This document shows positions 61,155 to 64,000 of a DNA stretch of 64,000 nt, one piece after another (the stretch's first letter is position 1; each line of letters starts with the position of its first letter). A model generated the notes under the pieces. The model was not told where the DNA came from, did no database searches, and saw only the letters and a program-made list of their open reading frames with translations. Location of the stretch: positions 1 through 64,000 of the forward strand of contig NZ_LZSG01000060.1 of NCBI RefSeq assembly GCF_001665395.1, read 5' to 3'. Source of the stretch: Mycobacterium sp. 1164966.3. GTDB taxonomy: Bacteria > Actinomycetota > Actinomycetes > Mycobacteriales > Mycobacteriaceae. The position numbers and the translations under genes are program-made.

Positions 61155-62174
61155 GTGGACCTGAGCCTCTCCAGCGAACAGCGCCAGCTCGTCGACTCGT
61201 TCGCCGCGATGTATGCGCGCGAGTCGACGTCGCAGCGTGTCCGGGCTGCGGAGCCCTTAGGGTTCGATTCCCGGCTGTGGAAGGCATTGCTAGACACCGG
61301 TGCCGTGCAGATGGCCGTCGGTGACGCCGCCGATGGCTGGGGTGCATCCGAGCTCGAATTGGCCTTGATCGCCGAGCAGTACGGTCGGGCGCTCGCATCC
61401 GCCCCGGTTATCGAGGCCCAAGTCGCAGCCAGGCTGCTCGCCAGGTCTGGGGATACCGGCGCCGCTCTGCTGGCGGAAACCATGGCCGGTGACAACCTCG
61501 TCAGCTTTGCCCCGCGCGTCGCACGAGACGGTGCACTCGGCCTGGTACCCGCCGGCGCCGTCGCGGATACGGTGGTGGCACTTTCGGGCGAGCGCCTGAT
61601 CGCGGTGCCACTCGGCGAGAACCGTCGAGTCGTGCAGAATCTCGGCTCGCTTCCACTGGCCGATATCACGGTCGAGGACGCGGTCTTGGTGCTTGCTGAG
61701 GGAGACGCGGCACAGCGGATCTTCTCCGATGCACTGGATCTGTGGCTGGCCCTGACCGCGTCAGCGCTCGCGGGTGCGGCGAAGAAGGCCGTCGAACTGG
61801 GTGTCGAGTACGCCAAGCAGCGACGGGCATTCGGGACCCCGATTGGATCTTTTCAAGCGGTGTCTCATCCGTTGGCGGACAGCGCCACTGCGGCCGACGG
61901 CGCGCTGCTGCTGGCGCTCGAGGCCGCGTGCGCATTCGTCGACGAGCCGGAGCGCGTGACCGAGCTGGCAGCCATGGCATTCGCCTTCGCATACGAGACT
62001 GCGCGCGACGCGACCCAGCGCAGCCTGCATATCCATGGTGGCTACGGGTTCAGCATGGAAGGCGACATCCAGCTGTACTACCGCCGGGTCCGGGGTTGGG
62101 CGATGGTGTACGGCGAATCGGCCGTCGCCCTCGATCGCGTCGCGGACGCCCGCTACGGGGCCGTGGCGAACTGA
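61155..62174 (+). CDS. Acyl-CoA dehydrogenase, small-subunit type
   Basis: 339 residues from GTG. It begins VDLSLSSEQRQLVDSFAAMY, has RRAFGTPIGSFQAVSHPLAD and HIHGGYGFSMEGDIQLYYRR. No SEPGAGSD-type loop, so it fits the partner of 59890-61050. Convergent with the crotonase at 62179 (4-bp gap). Confidence 0.86.
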   Translation: MDLSLSSEQRQLVDSFAAMYARESTSQRVRAAEPLGFDSRLWKALLDTGAVQMAVGDAADGWGASELELALIAEQYGRALASAPVIEAQVAARLLARSGDTGAALLAETMAGDNLVSFAPRVARDGALGLVPAGAVADTVVALSGERLIAVPLGENRRVVQNLGSLPLADITVEDAVLVLAEGDAAQRIFSDALDLWLALTASALAGAAKKAVELGVEYAKQRRAFGTPIGSFQAVSHPLADSATAADGALLLALEAACAFVDEPERVTELAAMAFAFAYETARDATQRSLHIHGGYGFSMEGDIQLYYRRVRGWAMVYGESAVALDRVADARYGAVAN

Positions 62175-62178
62175 ACTG

Positions 62179-63087
62179 TCACGCCTCGGCTCGCACTCGG
62201 TCTTTGACCGACAGAACTATCGGGGGAGCGGTTCGCCAATTCGGCACGCCCTGCTCCTCGCCGGCAGTGGCACGCTTGTCATCCCGTACGCCGACCCAGT
62301 GTGAGTGGTTCAGCTGGTGCAGAGTGAAGCAGGACTGCAGGGCGTTGTAGAAGCCCATGTTGTCCACGGACTGATTGACCGACTCCTTGATAAGCAGAGC
62401 CGCCATCGTCGGCACCTTGGCGATGCGACGAGCCATTTCGAGTGTGCGGTCGGATAGCTCCTCTCGTTTGAAGATTTTGCTGACCATGCCAAGTCGGTGG
62501 GCCTCCTCGATGTCGATCGCATCGCCGGTCAGCATCAGTTCCTTGGTGCGGCGGGGGCCGAACTCCCACGGGTGCCCGAAGTACTCCATGCCGCACATAC
62601 CGAGCCGGGTACCGACGACATCGGCGAAGCGCACCTCTTGGCTTCCCACGATCAAGTCGCATGCCCAGATCAGCATCAGGCCCGCAGAGAACACGTCTCC
62701 GTGGACCTGCGCGATCGTGATCTTGCGCAGGTTTCGCCAGCGCAGGTTGTTCTGGAAGAAGTAGTGCCACTCCTGCAGCATGATCTTCTCCGCGCCCTCT
62801 CGAGTCCCGCCGTTGATAGCCGCCGTCGGGTGCTGACCCGGTCCAGGAGTGAACTCGGCGCGGGCCTGCTTCGAGCCGATGTCATGGCCGGAGGAGAACA
62901 TTGGCCCCTCACCGGCGAGGATGACGACGCGGACATTGTCGTCGGCCTCGGCATGGGCGAAAGCGTCGTCGAGTTCGACCAACATTCCGCGGTTTTGCGC
63001 GTTGCGTTGCTCCGGACGGTTCAACGAGATTCGGACGATCTGGCCGCCGTCGAACGTCTCCCACTTCAAGAACTCGTAATCAGTCAT
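62179..63087 (-). CDS. Enoyl-CoA hydratase/isomerase (crotonase) family
   Basis: 302 residues. Blocks RVVILAGEGPMFSSGHDIGS, IAQVHGDVFSAGLMLIWACD and RLGMCGMEYFGHPWEFGPRR, then EEAHRLGMVSKIFKREELSD. An insertion of about 35 residues after the oxyanion-hole block (ARAEFTPGPGQHPTAAINGG) makes it longer than the others. The start at 63087 has GGAGGAGACA; the ATG at 63099 is inside that ribosome site. Divergent from the oxidoreductase at 63183. Confidence 0.87.
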   Translation of the reverse strand: MTDYEFLKWETFDGGQIVRISLNRPEQRNAQNRGMLVELDDAFAHAEADDNVRVVILAGEGPMFSSGHDIGSKQARAEFTPGPGQHPTAAINGGTREGAEKIMLQEWHYFFQNNLRWRNLRKITIAQVHGDVFSAGLMLIWACDLIVGSQEVRFADVVGTRLGMCGMEYFGHPWEFGPRRTKELMLTGDAIDIEEAHRLGMVSKIFKREELSDRTLEMARRIAKVPTMAALLIKESVNQSVDNMGFYNALQSCFTLHQLNHSHWVGVRDDKRATAGEEQGVPNWRTAPPIVLSVKDRVRAEA

Positions 63088-63132
63088 TGTCTCCTCCATG
63101 GTTCTTCTGCGGCAATGGTGTTATCAGTATCC

Positions 63133-63148
63133 GAGAAGGTATGTTCTC
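63133..63148. promoter_or_regulatory. Operator site of the GAGAAY-N4-RTTCTC family (site 11)
   Basis: GAGAAG-GTAT-GTTCTC; five-base arms pair perfectly, and one arm position differs from the consensus. Between the divergent crotonase (start 63087) and oxidoreductase (start 63183). Confidence 0.55.
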
Positions 63149-63182
63149 ACAGGTTGGACGGGGTCAACCGGGAAGAGAGCAG

Positions 63183-64000
63183 ATGACGGACTGCCAACGT
63201 AAGCCGCGGGTGATTCTTTGGGGTCCCGGTCAAGTCGGGGTCGGCGCTTTGCGCGCGCTGATCGCCCATCCGGGGTTGGACCTCGTCGGCGTGGTAGTGC
63301 ACGCCGAGGCCAAAGAGGGTAAGGATGCCGGCGATCTGTGCGGGATGCCCGTGACCGGCGTCATCGCCACCCGTGACGTCGATACCGCATTGGCTCTCGA
63401 TGCCGACGTCGTCGCTTACTTCGCGTCGGGCGACTATCGGTACCACGAGGCAGCCCAGGACATCGCGCGCTGCCTACGCGCAGGGAAGAACGTCGTGTGT
63501 ACCTCGCTGGTGCCGATGTGTTATCCACCCGCCGCCGACAAGCAGACCGTCGATCTCATTTCGGCTGCATGCGAAGAGGGCGGCACAAGTTTCTTCAACA
63601 GTGGGGTCGACCCCGGCTGGGCCAACGATGTCATCGCGTTGACGATGACGGGATTCAGCAGCCGTGTCGACACCATCACCATGCTCGAGATACTCGATTA
63701 CGGTCCCATCAACCAACCCGACATCATGTTCGACTTCATGGGATTCGGCCACCCGCCGGACCACCCGGCGCCGTTGTTCGACACCGCGCGCCTGGCCGCG
63801 TTGTGGGCGCCGATCGTACATTTAGTTGCGGACGGCGTTGGCTTGCCGCTCGATCGCGTCGACACAACCATCGAGAAATGGTTGGCCACAGAGCGATACG
63901 AGGTTGCGTCGGGCTGGATCGAGCCGGGCACGATGGGCGGAATGCGATTCAAGCTCGCTGGAATTGTCGACGGTGAGGAGCGGGTGGTGCTAGAGCACAT
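63183..64000 (+). CDS. NAD(P)-binding DapB/diaminopentanoate dehydrogenase-like oxidoreductase (paralog F), 3' end beyond window
   Basis: 272 codons are visible and open to the edge. VILWGPGQVGVGALRALIAH (Rossmann motif), LVGVVVHAEAKEGKDAGDLC, FNSGVDPGWANDVIALTM and DFMGFGHPPDHP are all present, and IEPGTMGGMRFKLAGIVDGE is the family's C-terminal block. About 80-90 residues should be missing. It is the sixth paralog in the window, and is preceded by operator site 11. Confidence 0.8.
   Translation, partial: MTDCQRKPRVILWGPGQVGVGALRALIAHPGLDLVGVVVHAEAKEGKDAGDLCGMPVTGVIATRDVDTALALDADVVAYFASGDYRYHEAAQDIARCLRAGKNVVCTSLVPMCYPPAADKQTVDLISAACEEGGTSFFNSGVDPGWANDVIALTMTGFSSRVDTITMLEILDYGPINQPDIMFDFMGFGHPPDHPAPLFDTARLAALWAPIVHLVADGVGLPLDRVDTTIEKWLATERYEVASGWIEPGTMGGMRFKLAGIVDGEERVVLEH

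Noticed and set aside
1..64000. CRISPR array, prophage, or insertion sequence
   Set aside because: No repeat-spacer pattern, integrase, transposase or phage structural gene was found; only the tRNA scar and short repeats.
1..64000. KstR or KstR2 steroid regulator sites
   Set aside because: I looked for the AACGTGTT- and CAAG/CTTG-type palindromes in promoter gaps and found none convincing; the recurrent site is a different sequence.
1..64000. Rho-independent terminators
   Set aside because: Gaps between convergent genes are 3-20 bp or overlap; no hairpin with a T-run was clear.

Overview
The window is GC-rich actinobacterial DNA, most likely from a Mycobacterium/Mycolicibacterium-type organism. 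The signs are an MmpL fragment, a class III cyclase domain of the kind fused to mycobacterial LuxR regulators, many FadE/FadD/EchA/CaiB/MaoC-type genes, tightly overlapping ATGA/GTGA gene junctions, frequent GTG starts, and start codons lying very close to promoter-like sites. No rRNA, intact tRNA, CRISPR array, transposase or phage gene was seen.

Layout. 1-2.3 kb is a decayed strip: a 5'-truncated MmpL fragment, the 3' half of a tRNA, three TTGACA-containing repeats, a cut-down cyclase-domain gene and the tail of a ferredoxin-NADP reductase gene with an in-frame stop. From 2.3 kb to the right edge almost everything looks like one large catabolic gene set. 2.3-14.3 kb holds an alcohol dehydrogenase, an SDR, a TetR regulator with its operator, a substrate-binding protein without a signal peptide, a P450, an AveC-like membrane protein, and five of the six paralogous NAD(P)-binding DapB/diaminopentanoate-dehydrogenase-like oxidoreductases; the sixth runs off the right edge. 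14.3-20 kb holds an SDR, an acyl-CoA ligase, a SnoaL-like protein, a CoA transferase and a P450. 20-26.8 kb is an operon laid out like the mycobacterial igr (cholesterol side-chain) locus: P450, FadE, MaoC, DUF35, FadE, MaoC, Ltp2-like thiolase, then a TetR gene. Its ChsH2-like part is split into two proteins. 27-41 kb holds a fused double CoA transferase, hydratase, amidohydrolases, an isochorismatase-like protein without its catalytic residues, an LLM-family (luciferase-like) oxidoreductase, acyl-CoA dehydrogenases and ligases. 41-53.7 kb holds a ligase/crotonase/FadE/MaoC operon, an SDR, another ligase, an amidohydrolase and a second thiolase-DUF35 pair. 53.8-64 kb holds an aldolase/TauD/2-hydroxyacid dehydrogenase/crotonase operon, an amidohydrolase, a TetR regulator with a histone-like tail, a divergent FadE pair, a crotonase and the sixth DapB-like gene.

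How they fit together (inference). P450s, alcohol dehydrogenase and SDRs would oxidise a terpenoid- or steroid-like substrate. Ligases and CoA transferases would activate acids, FadE pairs and crotonase/MaoC hydratases would carry out beta-oxidation-like steps, and thiolase-DUF35 pairs and the HpcH aldolase would cleave C-C bonds. The amidohydrolases may decarboxylate or hydrolyse ring products. The substrate cannot be read from the sequence.

The strongest unexplained signal is a palindrome close to GAGAAY-N4-RTTCTC. It is found, perfect or degenerate, in about a dozen promoter gaps from 10.8 to 63.1 kb, and suggests that most of the region is one regulon. The TetR gene at 59077, which has two such sites in its own divergent promoter, is the natural candidate regulator. 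A different palindrome is shared by the promoters at 5.0 and 7.3 kb.
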